DNA of 62,215 bases from Treponema sp. GTDB lineage: Bacteria; Spirochaetota; Spirochaetia; Treponematales; Treponemataceae. The notes below the pieces were generated by a model. The model was not told the DNA's origin, did no database searches, and saw only the letters and a list, made by a program, of their open reading frames with translations. Both the position numbers and the translations under genes were made by a program. Location: the NCBI GenBank assembly GCA_018385415.1, contig JAHAZA010000045.1, positions 1 to 62,215 on the forward strand, in the 5' to 3' direction. Each line of letters opens with the position of its first letter. Positions within the stretch are counted from its first letter, which is position 1. Below are positions 26,373-35,033 of this stretch, in pieces.

Positions 26373-27416
26373 TTAGCGAGAAACTCTTCCGGTACCATCA
26401 GAGTTTACGAGCTTAAGAACTTCCTTGACCGACACCTGGTTAAAGTCACCTTCAATTGTATGCTTCAAACAGCTTGCGGCGCTGGCAAATTCCACAACCG
26501 ACTTTGTATCTTTAAAGTCTGGATCTTTCTCTGCTTGTTTGATCAATCCGTAAATCAAAGCACCTGCAAATGCATCTCCGGCACCAACGCGTTCAACAAT
26601 CTGGATTGAATATTCCTTACTGAAAAATGCTTCTTTACCGTCATACAGAAGAGCCGACCATTTATTAAAATCGGCATTAATTGACTGGCGTAAAGTAATG
26701 GCAACTTTCTTAAAACCATATCTTTTAGAAAGCTCCTGTGCAGTTTTAATGAATGCGTTTTTATCGATGATTCCCGAATCCACATTTGTCTTCTGAGTTT
26801 TGATACCAAAGACATTCAGCGCATCTTCTTCATTTGCAACACACACATCAACGTATTTTGCAATCTCAGACATTGTTTTTTTAGCCTGTGCTTTTGTCCA
26901 GAGCTTTGAACGGTAATTCAAGTCACACGAAACTGTAACACCTTTTGCTTTTGCTGCCTTGCAGGCTTCAATTGCAAGTGCTGCTGTTTTCTTTGAAAGC
27001 GCCGGAGTTACACCAGTTACATGGAACCATTTTGCATCCTTGAAGATTTTGTTCCAGTCATAATCATTTGAGGAACTTTCAGCAAAGCTTGAATTTTTTC
27101 TGTCATAAATACAAAGACTTCCGCGCTGTGATGCACCTTTTTCGAGAAAGTAAATTCCAAGACGATCACCACCTCTTGCAATAAAATCTGTTTTAACACC
27201 AAAACGACGGATGCTGTTCAAAGCCGAGTCACCGATTTCATGTTCCGGAAGCTTTGTCACGAAGTAAGAATCCATTCCGTAGTTTGCAAGACTGACTGCA
27301 ACATTGGCTTCTGCACCGCCAAATTCTGCATTGAAATTATTTACCTGAACAAATCTATGATGACCTTCAGGCATGAGACGAAGCATTAATTCTCCGAATG
27401 TTACGATCTTACTCAT
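26373..27416 (-). CDS. kdgK: 2-keto-3-deoxygluconate kinase
   Basis: A 347-residue PfkB/ribokinase-family sugar kinase. It has the N-terminal FGELMLRL and FGGAEANVAVSLANYG motifs, the DLNYRSKLW segment characteristic of KDG kinases, and the C-terminal VGAGDAFAGALIYGL signature with the catalytic Asp. It phosphorylates KDG from uronate breakdown, which fits a polysaccharide-degrading lifestyle. GGAG precedes the ATG. It follows proB on the same strand after 53 bp and may be co-transcribed. Confidence 0.88.
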   Translation of the reverse strand: MSKIVTFGELMLRLMPEGHHRFVQVNNFNAEFGGAEANVAVSLANYGMDSYFVTKLPEHEIGDSALNSIRRFGVKTDFIARGGDRLGIYFLEKGASQRGSLCIYDRKNSSFAESSSNDYDWNKIFKDAKWFHVTGVTPALSKKTAALAIEACKAAKAKGVTVSCDLNYRSKLWTKAQAKKTMSEIAKYVDVCVANEEDALNVFGIKTQKTNVDSGIIDKNAFIKTAQELSKRYGFKKVAITLRQSINADFNKWSALLYDGKEAFFSKEYSIQIVERVGAGDAFAGALIYGLIKQAEKDPDFKDTKSVVEFASAASCLKHTIEGDFNQVSVKEVLKLVNSDGTGRVSR

Positions 27417-27469
27417 TCATTACTCCGTAAAGTTTTTACAAAATATATTCTTTGTTCGCTAAAGGAATT

Positions 27470-28270
27470 TTAATCAGCCAAGAATACTGTTCCGTTTTCA
27501 GTTCCTGCTGCAAGATTTTCAAGAACATTTTCATGAGAACCATTTGCCAGCAGAAGTGGAATTCCGTAGACTGTAGTTTTTTCTGCAGCCTGAATTTTTG
27601 TTTCAATTCCACCTGTACCGAATTCGTTTGCTGAACCGATTGTAATTGATTTTCTAAGTTCAGGAATTGATTCAACTGTTTCGATTAATTTTGCATCTGG
27701 ATTTGTCTTTGGATTATCTGAATAGATTCCATCGATATCGCTGAACAATATCAAAAGATCGGCACTCCATAGAATTGCAGTCAATGCACTCAAGTTATCG
27801 TTATCACCAATTTTGATTTCATCAAATGATACTGAGTCATTTTCGTTGATGATAGGAATTACGCCCTGATCAACAAGGGTAAACAATGTATTTCTGATGT
27901 TAAGTGAACGGTGTTCGTTTTCAAAATCATCTTTTGTCAAAAGCAGCTGGCCGATATGAAGATCCTGTGCCTGGAATGCTTTGCGCCACTGATGCATAAG
28001 CTCTACCTGTCCGATTGAACAAAGTGCCTGTCGGTAATGAACATCCTTTTTTCGAGCCCATTCTTTTGTTGTAGAAACTCCGGCAACCTGAGCGCCTGAT
28101 GATACGAGAATGATCTGCTTTCCTTTTCTGATTAAGTCAGCACACTGGCGGGCAATGCTTACCATAAAATCTGTATTCTGAGTTCCATCAGCTTTTGCCA
28201 ATGTATTTGAACCAATTTTAATTACAATTTTTCTAGAAGCTTCAAGAACTTCTGCTATCTTTTTATTCAT
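27470..28270 (-). CDS. proB: Glutamate 5-kinase
   Basis: The first step of proline synthesis: phosphorylates glutamate to gamma-glutamyl phosphate. 266 residues, amino-acid-kinase fold only: VIKIGSNTL, VSSGAQVAG, NENDSVSFDEIKIGDNDNLSA, LLFSDIDGIY and GTGGIETKIQAA. The C-terminal PUA domain of many ProB proteins is absent, as in other short forms. The ATG at 28270 has no Shine-Dalgarno but a promoter directly in front (TTGCTA-17-TATTAT-6 bp), so the message is probably leaderless. proA is not adjacent: the GH32 gene lies between on the other strand. Confidence 0.94.
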   Translation of the reverse strand: MNKKIAEVLEASRKIVIKIGSNTLAKADGTQNTDFMVSIARQCADLIRKGKQIILVSSGAQVAGVSTTKEWARKKDVHYRQALCSIGQVELMHQWRKAFQAQDLHIGQLLLTKDDFENEHRSLNIRNTLFTLVDQGVIPIINENDSVSFDEIKIGDNDNLSALTAILWSADLLILFSDIDGIYSDNPKTNPDAKLIETVESIPELRKSITIGSANEFGTGGIETKIQAAEKTTVYGIPLLLANGSHENVLENLAAGTENGTVFLAD

Positions 28271-28276
28271 ATATTT

Positions 28277-28305
28277 ATAATACACAACATAAAGTTTTCT
28301 AGCAA
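28277..28305 (-). promoter_or_regulatory. proB promoter placed for leaderless initiation
   Basis: On the minus strand TTGCTA (28305-28300), 17-bp spacer, TATTAT (28282-28277), then six bases to the ATG at 28270. The expected transcript start coincides with the start codon. Confidence 0.65.
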
Positions 28306-28334
28306 GTTATGAAGAATTGATATATAGTCAAACT

Positions 28335-29927
28335 ATGTGCGATAAAAAATTCTTCGAAACAGATTCTGTCATTTTGTATGGAAAAAACGTTAAACCGAAA
28401 TTCCACTTCTCATGTCCAAAAGGCTGGATGAATGATCCAAATGGTTTTTCATTTTTTAACGGGGAATTTCATCTCTACTATCAGCATTATCCCTTCGACA
28501 CAAAATGGGGACCAATGCACTGGGGCCATGCTACTTCAAAAGACCTTCTTCATTGGACCGACCAGCCAATTGCCCTTTACCCAGAAAGTCTCTGTGACAA
28601 TCAGGGCTGCTTCAGCGGAACCGCTTTAACCGAAAACGATCATCAGATTCTTATCTACACAGGCGTTACAAAAAATCCAGCCAACACAGATGAGAATATC
28701 CAGCAGCAGTGCATCGCCATCAACGACGGAAAAACCTTTTCTAAACTTCCACAGAATCCTGTAATCAGATCATCTGATGTAAAAACCCCATTTCGCATCA
28801 CCGACTTTCGGGACCCAAAAATTTTCAAGGACGAATCAGTCTATTACTGCGCATCTGTTATCATGAAAAATGACGGTAATGGAGCAATTGCACTGTTTTC
28901 TTCAACCGATTTGATCCAGTGGAAATTCCTTAACATTATTGCTGAGACAAACGGCGAAATGGGCGGCATGTGGGAATGTCCCGATTTTTTCACTCTTGAC
29001 GGTAAAGATATAATTATTGTCAGCCCACAGTCCGTCAATGCTTGCGACCAGAAAGGTTTTCATGACGGAAACAACAGCGTCTACATGACCGGCATCCTTG
29101 ATAAAACCAGCTTTACCTTCAAAACTGATACTCGTAAAGAAAACAATTTTTATGCCGCTGAAATCGATTACGGCATAGACTTCTACGCACCACAGACAAT
29201 GCTGAGCCCGGACGGTAGACGCATAATGATAGCCTGGCTCCAAGCCTGGGAATCTTATATAACTCCGAAAGATCATACCTGGTCTGGCATGATGACAATG
29301 CCAAGAGAACTTGTCTTAAAAAATAACTGTCTTATTCAACGTCCTATTAAAGAATACGAAGAAATGATAGCTAATTGTCCTTCAATTTCAGGCAAAATTA
29401 GTGCTTATTCTTTAAGTTCTGATTATGACAAGATTACTTGTCATAACAATTCTGAAACTATTCTCACCTTTGGAAATATAAGCTATCCACAATGTGAACT
29501 GAATGTTAAGTTTACTTTGCCTAAAAATACCATAAGTGAATCTTACATTTCCCCAAACCTGTCAGAGTCTGCAAAGGGAACTTATGATGATTCTGAAAAA
29601 CTTTTAATTACTGTTTATGATGATAATGAATGCTATGTAAACTTTACATTAAATATTTCCAAAATGCAGCTAACCTTTGACAGATCGCATTCAATTAATA
29701 ATGGTGGTGCAATTAATAATAGATCTATAAATGTTAAACAGCAGGATGACGGTTCTCTTAAATTTCGTTTTATTTTTGATACTTATTCCTGTGAAACATT
29801 CATCAATAATGGTGAAAAAACTTTTACAAATGCATATTTTTTGAACCAGACTGTTAGAAAAATTAAAGTTCAAGCTAAGTTAAAATGTGGATTTGAATAT
29901 AAATTCATTCATTTTAATGACATGTAA
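28335..29927 (+). CDS. GH32 beta-fructosidase (sucrose-6-phosphate hydrolase/fructanase-like)
   Basis: A 530-residue cytoplasmic GH32 enzyme splitting fructose from sucrose, sucrose-6-phosphate or fructans. The catalytic residues are visible: nucleophile Asp in GWMNDPNGFSFF, the transition-state stabiliser in FRDPKIF, and acid/base Glu in MWECPDFF. The C-terminal beta-sandwich is present but divergent. I chose the ATG at 28335; a TTG at 28317 is the upstream alternative. TATATA lies eight bases before the ATG and no Shine-Dalgarno is seen. The stop codon lies within the terminator hairpin 29911-29942. No sugar transporter is adjacent. Confidence 0.9.
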   Translation: MCDKKFFETDSVILYGKNVKPKFHFSCPKGWMNDPNGFSFFNGEFHLYYQHYPFDTKWGPMHWGHATSKDLLHWTDQPIALYPESLCDNQGCFSGTALTENDHQILIYTGVTKNPANTDENIQQQCIAINDGKTFSKLPQNPVIRSSDVKTPFRITDFRDPKIFKDESVYYCASVIMKNDGNGAIALFSSTDLIQWKFLNIIAETNGEMGGMWECPDFFTLDGKDIIIVSPQSVNACDQKGFHDGNNSVYMTGILDKTSFTFKTDTRKENNFYAAEIDYGIDFYAPQTMLSPDGRRIMIAWLQAWESYITPKDHTWSGMMTMPRELVLKNNCLIQRPIKEYEEMIANCPSISGKISAYSLSSDYDKITCHNNSETILTFGNISYPQCELNVKFTLPKNTISESYISPNLSESAKGTYDDSEKLLITVYDDNECYVNFTLNISKMQLTFDRSHSINNGGAINNRSINVKQQDDGSLKFRFIFDTYSCETFINNGEKTFTNAYFLNQTVRKIKVQAKLKCGFEYKFIHFNDM

Positions 29928-29942
29928 ACTTGTCATTAAAAT
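29911..29942 (+). terminator. Hairpin overlapping the GH32 stop codon
   Basis: ATTTTAATGACA (29911-29922) pairs perfectly with TGTCATTAAAAT (29931-29942); the stop codon is in the loop. The T tail is weak. The right arm belongs to the 12-mer ACTTGTCATTAA found at two other intergenic places in the window. Confidence 0.6.
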
Positions 29943-29975
29943 ATTTTACTGCTCTAAAAATACGGGTATTTAAAC

Positions 29976-31250
29976 TTATCTTATCTGACCATCACCATCG
30001 ATAAGATATTTTGTGGTTGTCAAAGCCTTAATTCCCATTGGACCTCTGGCATGAAGCTTCTGTGTACTGATACCAAGCTCAGCGCCAAAGCCAAATTCAC
30101 CGCCATCTGTAAATCTTGTGGATGCATTAACATAAACACAGCTTGCATCAACCCGCGACTGGAAAAGTCTTGCATGCTGGCGGTTGTTGGTAATAATACT
30201 TTCTGAGTGTTTTGTATTATGGGAATTAATATATTCTACGGCACTTTCTACATCTGCCACAACTTTTACACAGCACGCATAATCAAGGTATTCATTACCA
30301 TAATCTTCTTCAGTTGCCTTCAAAAGCTTACCTTCAGCTTCTTTAACACCTTCAAGGATTGCATAAGCTTTTTCGTCAGCATGCATCACTACACGACCTG
30401 CAAAATTCTTTGCCATCATCGGTAAGAACTTATCTGCGACTTTTTCGTTAACAAGCACGCATTCTATTGCATTACAAACACTTGGTCTCTGAATCTTTGC
30501 ATTTTCTGCAACCTTAACTGCCATTTCTAAATCTGCATCATCATCAATGTATAAATGACATACACCACTTCCTGTCTCGATAACAGGCACACGGGCATTG
30601 CTTACAACATTGGCAATAAGTTTTTTACCACCACGTGGAAGTACTACATCGATTTTTCCTACTGCATTAAGAATCTGGTTTACATCATCATGACTGTGTC
30701 CATCTACTTCAACCAGTTCGATTGCATCGGCAATTCCTTCTGCTTCTTTTGCAGCCTCAAGGGCTTTTTTGATAACATCTACAATCGCTACATTTGATTT
30801 ATATGATGAAGAGGAACCTCTGAGCAAAATTGCATTTCCGCGCTTGTATGCAAGACTAAATGCATCAACTGTTACGTTTGGACGGTTTTCGTAGATTATC
30901 GCAACAACTCCCATTGGAACTCTTACCTGACGAATATTCAAACCGTTTGGAGTTTTCCAGCCGCCGATTTCTTCACCGATAGGATCTGTCTGCCCCATAA
31001 CATCACGAAGGCTTGCAATGATTCCATCAATACGCTTGTCATCAAGCATAAGGCGGTCAAGAACCGATTCGCTTAATCCGTTTGCACGGCCGGCATCCAT
31101 ATCTTCCTTATTTGCTGCAATAATTACAGCTCTATTTTTATCCAAAGCATCTGCAACAGCTGATAATGCCTTGTTCTTTTTAACTGCATCCTGAAGCGCA
31201 AGTTTTTCACTTGCCTTTCTCAATGATACATATGCATTTTCAAGATTCAT
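29976..31250 (-). CDS. proA: Gamma-glutamyl phosphate reductase
   Basis: The second enzyme of proline synthesis: reduces gamma-glutamyl phosphate to glutamate semialdehyde with NADPH. About 424 residues with the ProA landmarks: VRVPMGVVAIIYENRPNVT, AILLRGSSSS, VLPRGGKKL, the catalytic Cys in QRPSVCNAIE, and the C-terminal GEFGFGAELGISTQK, ARGPMG block. The start at 31250 follows GGAG by six bases. It is transcribed toward proB but separated from it by the oppositely oriented GH32 gene. Confidence 0.95.
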   Translation of the reverse strand: MNLENAYVSLRKASEKLALQDAVKKNKALSAVADALDKNRAVIIAANKEDMDAGRANGLSESVLDRLMLDDKRIDGIIASLRDVMGQTDPIGEEIGGWKTPNGLNIRQVRVPMGVVAIIYENRPNVTVDAFSLAYKRGNAILLRGSSSSYKSNVAIVDVIKKALEAAKEAEGIADAIELVEVDGHSHDDVNQILNAVGKIDVVLPRGGKKLIANVVSNARVPVIETGSGVCHLYIDDDADLEMAVKVAENAKIQRPSVCNAIECVLVNEKVADKFLPMMAKNFAGRVVMHADEKAYAILEGVKEAEGKLLKATEEDYGNEYLDYACCVKVVADVESAVEYINSHNTKHSESIITNNRQHARLFQSRVDASCVYVNASTRFTDGGEFGFGAELGISTQKLHARGPMGIKALTTTKYLIDGDGQIR

Positions 31251-31283
31251 ATTAATCTCCAACAAATATTTTAAAACAAAAAA

Positions 31284-31303
31284 CCGGAACGTATAAGTTC
31301 CGG
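31284..31303 (-). terminator. Terminator of the 180-residue hypothetical gene
   Basis: CCGGAAC and its complement GTTCCGG form a stem; on the minus strand the hairpin GCCGGAACTTATACGTTCCGG is followed by TTTTTTGTTTT. Confidence 0.8.
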
Positions 31304-31317
31304 CTGTAAATTACTGA

Positions 31318-31860
31318 TTAATAATTTGCAAGGAAGTACATTCCCAAAAGCATTACAACGCGGCTTTTATCGTTATCCATATTAACACCTTCAGTGGGAA
31401 GGCTCTTAATGTAATACCAGAAAATTCCAAATTCTGGATCGATACGAAGTGCGTATTCAATAAAATCTTCAGTTTTTGTCATTGCACCAAACATAAGGTA
31501 AACAACATCACTGATAATCTGAAGGAATTCTGTATAAGCGTTTGCCCATTTTCCTTTAGAAATTACTTTGCTGTATTCTGCAAGTTTATAAAGAACCTGA
31601 TCCTTAAGATCAGCATCAGCTTCTTCAACCCATGTCTTCTGAATTAAAAGTGAAAGGTTTTTCTGAAAACTTGAAATAAGCTTTTCTTCAAAGTCTGCAG
31701 CTTCTTTTTCGAATAAAGCACTTGAAGCACCAAATTCCTTTGCAATTGTATCTGCAGCTTTTAATGTCTGTTTTGCGTTAGTGCCAGTTAATACAGCTGA
31801 TATTGCTGTTGTAACACTTGCATCTATACACTGACTGATTATTATAGATTCTTTCCCCAT
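31318..31860 (-). CDS. Conserved-looking hypothetical protein
   Basis: Not recognised. 180 residues, cytoplasmic, largely helical; Ala/Lys/Glu-rich N-terminal half (ASVTTAISAVLTGTNAKQTLKAADTIAKEFG) and a C-terminal aromatic patch (FGIFWYYIKSLPTEG) ending LLGMYFLANY. The start is set at 31860 because a near-consensus promoter (TTGAAA-17-TATAGT) ends seven bases before that ATG; there is no Shine-Dalgarno, so the message would be leaderless. The gene is a single unit with its own terminator. Confidence 0.6.
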   Translation of the reverse strand: MGKESIIISQCIDASVTTAISAVLTGTNAKQTLKAADTIAKEFGASSALFEKEAADFEEKLISSFQKNLSLLIQKTWVEEADADLKDQVLYKLAEYSKVISKGKWANAYTEFLQIISDVVYLMFGAMTKTEDFIEYALRIDPEFGIFWYYIKSLPTEGVNMDNDKSRVVMLLGMYFLANY

Positions 31861-31867
31861 AAAGAAT

Positions 31868-31896
31868 ACTATATTTTTTATTACGATTTTTTTCAA
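31868..31896 (-). promoter_or_regulatory. Promoter for leaderless expression of the 180-residue gene
   Basis: TTGAAA (31896-31891), 17-bp spacer, TATAGT (31873-31868), seven bases to the ATG, read on the minus strand. Confidence 0.7.
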
Positions 31897-31962
31897 GACC
31901 TTACATTCTATGACAATTAGTGATAAAATTACTTAATATCTTTTTACTAGGAGGAGATATAA

Positions 31963-33288
31963 ATGTTTAATCTTAAAGAAAGAGGAACTACAGTAGGCCG
32001 CGAAATCGTTGCCGGTCTTACAACATTCCTCGCAATGACTTACATTCTTGCCGTTAACCCAGGAATGTTAGGTATGACAGGTATGGATGCAGGTTCAGTA
32101 TTTACCGCAACTGCTCTTTCTGCTGCAATCGCTACTTTGGTAATGGGTTTTGTTGCAAACCTTCCAGTTGCTCTTGCACCAGGTATGGGTCTTAATGCAT
32201 TTTTTACATTCACTGTATGTATGGGAATGGGATGTTCTTGGCAGCTTGCTTTGACAGCAGTTCTCCTCGAAGGTGTTTTGTTCCTTATTCTTTCATTCTG
32301 TGGAATTCGTGAAGCAATCATCAAATCAATTCCAGAAAACCTGAAAATTGCTGTTTCTGTTGGTATCGGTTTGTTCATCTGTCTTATTGGTCTTGCTAAT
32401 GCAGGAATCGTTGCAAGTGATACAGGAACAATCATTGGTTTCAATAACTTCAATCTTTCACATGCTTCAGCACTTCTTGCTGTAATCGGTCTTATCATTA
32501 CAATCATTTTGTACGTATGCAAAGTTCCAGGAGCTATCCTTATCGGTATCGCTGCTACAACAATCATTGGTATTCCAATGGGTGTTACAGTAGTTCCTGA
32601 AAACTTTAAACCAGTTTCACTTCCTTCAAAACCTTTGCTCTTTGCATTTGACTTCAAAGGAATCTTTATGGGAGCTAACGGCTTTGAATTTGCAGTTCTG
32701 GGAAAATTCATTGTAATCTTCATTACATTCCTCTTTACAGACTTGTTCGATACAATTGGTACATTACTTGGTGTTGCTGAACAGGGTAACCTTAAAGATA
32801 AAGACGGAAATGTTCTTAACGCTAAAGGTGCTCTCATTGCTGACTCAGTTGGTACAGTAGTTGGTGCTTGTCTCGGAACTTCAACAGTAACTTCATATGT
32901 TGAATCTTCATCTGGTGTTGCTGCTGGTGGACGCACAGGTCTTGCTGCTATTGCTACAGCTGCAATGTTCCTTATTTCATTGTTCTTCAGCCCATTGTTC
33001 CTTCTTGTTCCTGCAGCTGCTACAGCTCCTGCATTGATCTTTGTAGGTTACTTAATGATGAAATCTGTTACAAAAATTGATTTTGCAGATCCTACAGAAG
33101 GTATTCCAGCATTCATCACAATCATGGCAATGCCATTCTCATACTCAATTTCAAAAGGAATTATGTATGGTGTAATCACATTCGTTATTTGTAAACTTGT
33201 TGGAAAGAAAATTAAAGATATCCCAGTTGTTACTTGGATTCTTGCAGCTATTTTCATTGCTGACATTATTTTCGAAGCAGTTAAATAA
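31963..33288 (+). CDS. NCS2-family purine permease (AzgA-like)
   Basis: A 441-residue inner-membrane transporter with 12-14 hydrophobic segments, taking up adenine, guanine or hypoxanthine by proton symport in characterised AzgA-type members. Typical blocks are FLAMTYILAVNP near the start, the APGMGLNAFFTF substrate-site motif, FLFTDLFDTIGTLLGVA and STVTSYVESSSGVAAGGRTGL. AGGAGG lies eight bases before the ATG. No purine riboswitch is seen upstream. A strong terminator follows at 33313-33348. Confidence 0.9.
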   Translation: MFNLKERGTTVGREIVAGLTTFLAMTYILAVNPGMLGMTGMDAGSVFTATALSAAIATLVMGFVANLPVALAPGMGLNAFFTFTVCMGMGCSWQLALTAVLLEGVLFLILSFCGIREAIIKSIPENLKIAVSVGIGLFICLIGLANAGIVASDTGTIIGFNNFNLSHASALLAVIGLIITIILYVCKVPGAILIGIAATTIIGIPMGVTVVPENFKPVSLPSKPLLFAFDFKGIFMGANGFEFAVLGKFIVIFITFLFTDLFDTIGTLLGVAEQGNLKDKDGNVLNAKGALIADSVGTVVGACLGTSTVTSYVESSSGVAAGGRTGLAAIATAAMFLISLFFSPLFLLVPAAATAPALIFVGYLMMKSVTKIDFADPTEGIPAFITIMAMPFSYSISKGIMYGVITFVICKLVGKKIKDIPVVTWILAAIFIADIIFEAVK

Positions 33289-33312
33289 TTAAACTTTAAT
33301 TTATTCTTCAAA

Positions 33313-33348
33313 GGCCCGGTACTGCATTCAAGTTCCGGGCTTTTTTTT
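33313..33348 (+). terminator. Terminator of the purine permease gene
   Basis: GCCCGGTACT pairs with AGTTCCGGGC, followed by eight T. Confidence 0.85.
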
Positions 33349-33393
33349 ATCAACTTCCCACTTAACTAAAATTTCATTACAATACCCTCACAT

Positions 33394-33975
33394 ATGGAAG
33401 AAATCAAACAAATAAAGAAATTCGCTAAAATTCACTCAGTTCCAATCATGAAAGATGAAGGTATCGACTTTATCTGCAACTATATTGTTGAACACAATGT
33501 TAAGACTGTTCTCGAAATCGGAACCGGAATCGGTTATTCTTCCATTCGATTTGCTAAAACAAAAGATGACGTTTTTGTTTACACAATTGAGTTTGATATT
33601 GAACGCTATCAGGAAGCTGTTAAGAATGTTGCAGATAATGGTTTAATGGAACGCCTGTTTGTATTTTTGGGTGACGCAGCAACATTTAATTTTGATCAGA
33701 AATTTGATTTGATTTTCATTGATGGTCCTAAAGCCCAGTACCGCAAATTCTTCGAACACTTTCAGGACAATCTTACAGAAAACGGAGTTTTTATCAGCGA
33801 CAATCTTTCGTTCCACGGAATGGTTGATGACCTTAGTCTTACTCACAACTACAGTACAATCAAGCTAGTTAAAAAGATTCGAAAATACATCGACTTTTTA
33901 AAAGAAAACCCAGAGTTCGAAACTGAATTCCTTACTCTGGGTGATGGTATCGCTGTTTCTAAACGAAAAAAATAA
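33394..33975 (+). CDS. O-methyltransferase (class I SAM-dependent)
   Basis: A 193-residue methyltransferase of the COMT-like group: SAM motif I VLEIGTGIGYSSIRFA, acidic loop VYTIEFDIERY, and FDLIFIDGPKAQY with the metal-binding Asp; also VFISDNLSFHG. Its substrate is unknown. The upstream ATG context has TACAAT ten bases before the start and no Shine-Dalgarno. It ends exactly where the convergent membrane-protein gene ends. Confidence 0.82.
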   Translation: MEEIKQIKKFAKIHSVPIMKDEGIDFICNYIVEHNVKTVLEIGTGIGYSSIRFAKTKDDVFVYTIEFDIERYQEAVKNVADNGLMERLFVFLGDAATFNFDQKFDLIFIDGPKAQYRKFFEHFQDNLTENGVFISDNLSFHGMVDDLSLTHNYSTIKLVKKIRKYIDFLKENPEFETEFLTLGDGIAVSKRKK

Positions 33976-34332
33976 TTACTTCTTCTTTTTTACGTAATGT
34001 GAAACAAAGCTTTCTTCAAGCTTCTCCTGCAATTTAAAACCATGAATAATCAAAAAAGTTAGACCATGCTGAATTGCAAATCCACATGCAAGTCCAATTG
34101 CAACTGGAATCCACAAGGCAACTAACTGCTGTATGTAATAATTCATGCTTGTGAGCTGATTTGCAAATGTTTTACTGAACAAAAAAATGAAAATACATGC
34201 AATTCCAAATGAAGTTGCAAGAAATACAATATTTCCTACAATTGAAAACATTGCTGTATTAAAACGTTTTCTTTTTGCATCAATTTCAACTTTATCTGGA
34301 GCTTTAATATTTTTTAATTCTTCTTCTGTCAT
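33976..34332 (-). CDS. Small two-helix membrane protein coupled to lspA
   Basis: 118 residues, not recognised. Two hydrophobic segments (about 30-52 and 68-92) separated by a short loop, with charged ends and a Lys-rich tail. Its ATG shares one base with the lspA stop (TAATG), so translation is coupled to lspA. A role in lipoprotein maturation is possible from position only. Confidence 0.6.
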   Translation of the reverse strand: MTEEELKNIKAPDKVEIDAKRKRFNTAMFSIVGNIVFLATSFGIACIFIFLFSKTFANQLTSMNYYIQQLVALWIPVAIGLACGFAIQHGLTFLIIHGFKLQEKLEESFVSHYVKKKK

Positions 34333-34949
34333 TATTTTGTCTCCTCTTTTGCTTTCTTAGCTTTTTCCTTCTTTGACTGCTTTGCATATACGATGATGAA
34401 TGAAATAATCAATGTTACTCCACATACAACAACAAAGGCATCACCAACATTGAAAGTAGGCCAGCGGTCCATACTGAGGAATTTTAATACTGGTGTATTA
34501 TCAAACTGATGGAGACCAAACCAAGGCATATCAATAAAATCAACTACACCTGTCTCAAATCTGAAAATACGGTCAATAATATTTCCTACACCTCCACCGA
34601 TAATTCCACAAACACACCAGCGCTGTAAAATTGTAAGATCATCACTCTTCAAACAGATTTTTACAATGATTGCAATTACAATAATTGGAATAAGAATCAA
34701 CATAATCTGTCTTACTACAGAAGGCCATGCATAACCCATGCTGAATGCAGCACCGGTATTTCTAACATGAACAATTTGCAGAAAACCATCAAACCATGAG
34801 TAGTAAGCATTCAAAGGATATGATGTTGATTGAGGAATATACTTAACAACCAGACATTTTGTAACCTGATCAAGAATAATTACCACTGCTGTAAGAATAA
34901 ATGGTAAAATTTTAAACAATTCAATTTTTTTCTCTTTTTTGTTTTCCAT
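34332..34949 (-). CDS. lspA: Lipoprotein signal peptidase (signal peptidase II)
   Basis: A 205-residue inner-membrane aspartyl protease that removes signal peptides from prolipoproteins. Four membrane segments; the two catalytic Asp residues are in GNIIDRIF and FNVGDAFVV, and VRNTGAAFSMG matches the conserved NTGAAF block. The promoter TTTACG-17-TATATT ends six bases before the ATG, with no Shine-Dalgarno, so the message is likely leaderless. Lipoprotein processing fits the lipoproteins encoded elsewhere in the window. Confidence 0.94.
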   Translation of the reverse strand: MENKKEKKIELFKILPFILTAVVIILDQVTKCLVVKYIPQSTSYPLNAYYSWFDGFLQIVHVRNTGAAFSMGYAWPSVVRQIMLILIPIIVIAIIVKICLKSDDLTILQRWCVCGIIGGGVGNIIDRIFRFETGVVDFIDMPWFGLHQFDNTPVLKFLSMDRWPTFNVGDAFVVVCGVTLIISFIIVYAKQSKKEKAKKAKEETK

Positions 34950-34955
34950 AATATA

Positions 34956-34984
34956 AATATACCAATTAAAAGTTTATCCGTAAA
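34956..34984 (-). promoter_or_regulatory. lspA promoter placed for leaderless initiation
   Basis: TTTACG (34984-34979), 17-bp spacer, TATATT (34961-34956), six bases to the ATG at 34949, on the minus strand. Confidence 0.55.
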
Positions 34985-35033
34985 GAAAAAGTAGAGGAAT
35001 TTCAAATTCCTTCACTAACTCAAAAATTCCTCA

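Noticed and set aside
31900..31962. Purine riboswitch before the NCS2 permease
   Set aside because: The short leader has no conserved purine-aptamer loops, only a promoter-like stretch and a strong Shine-Dalgarno.
32040..32936. 298-codon frame antisense to the permease gene
   Set aside because: It mirrors the permease coding frame and has low-complexity composition; the sense frame has full family motifs.
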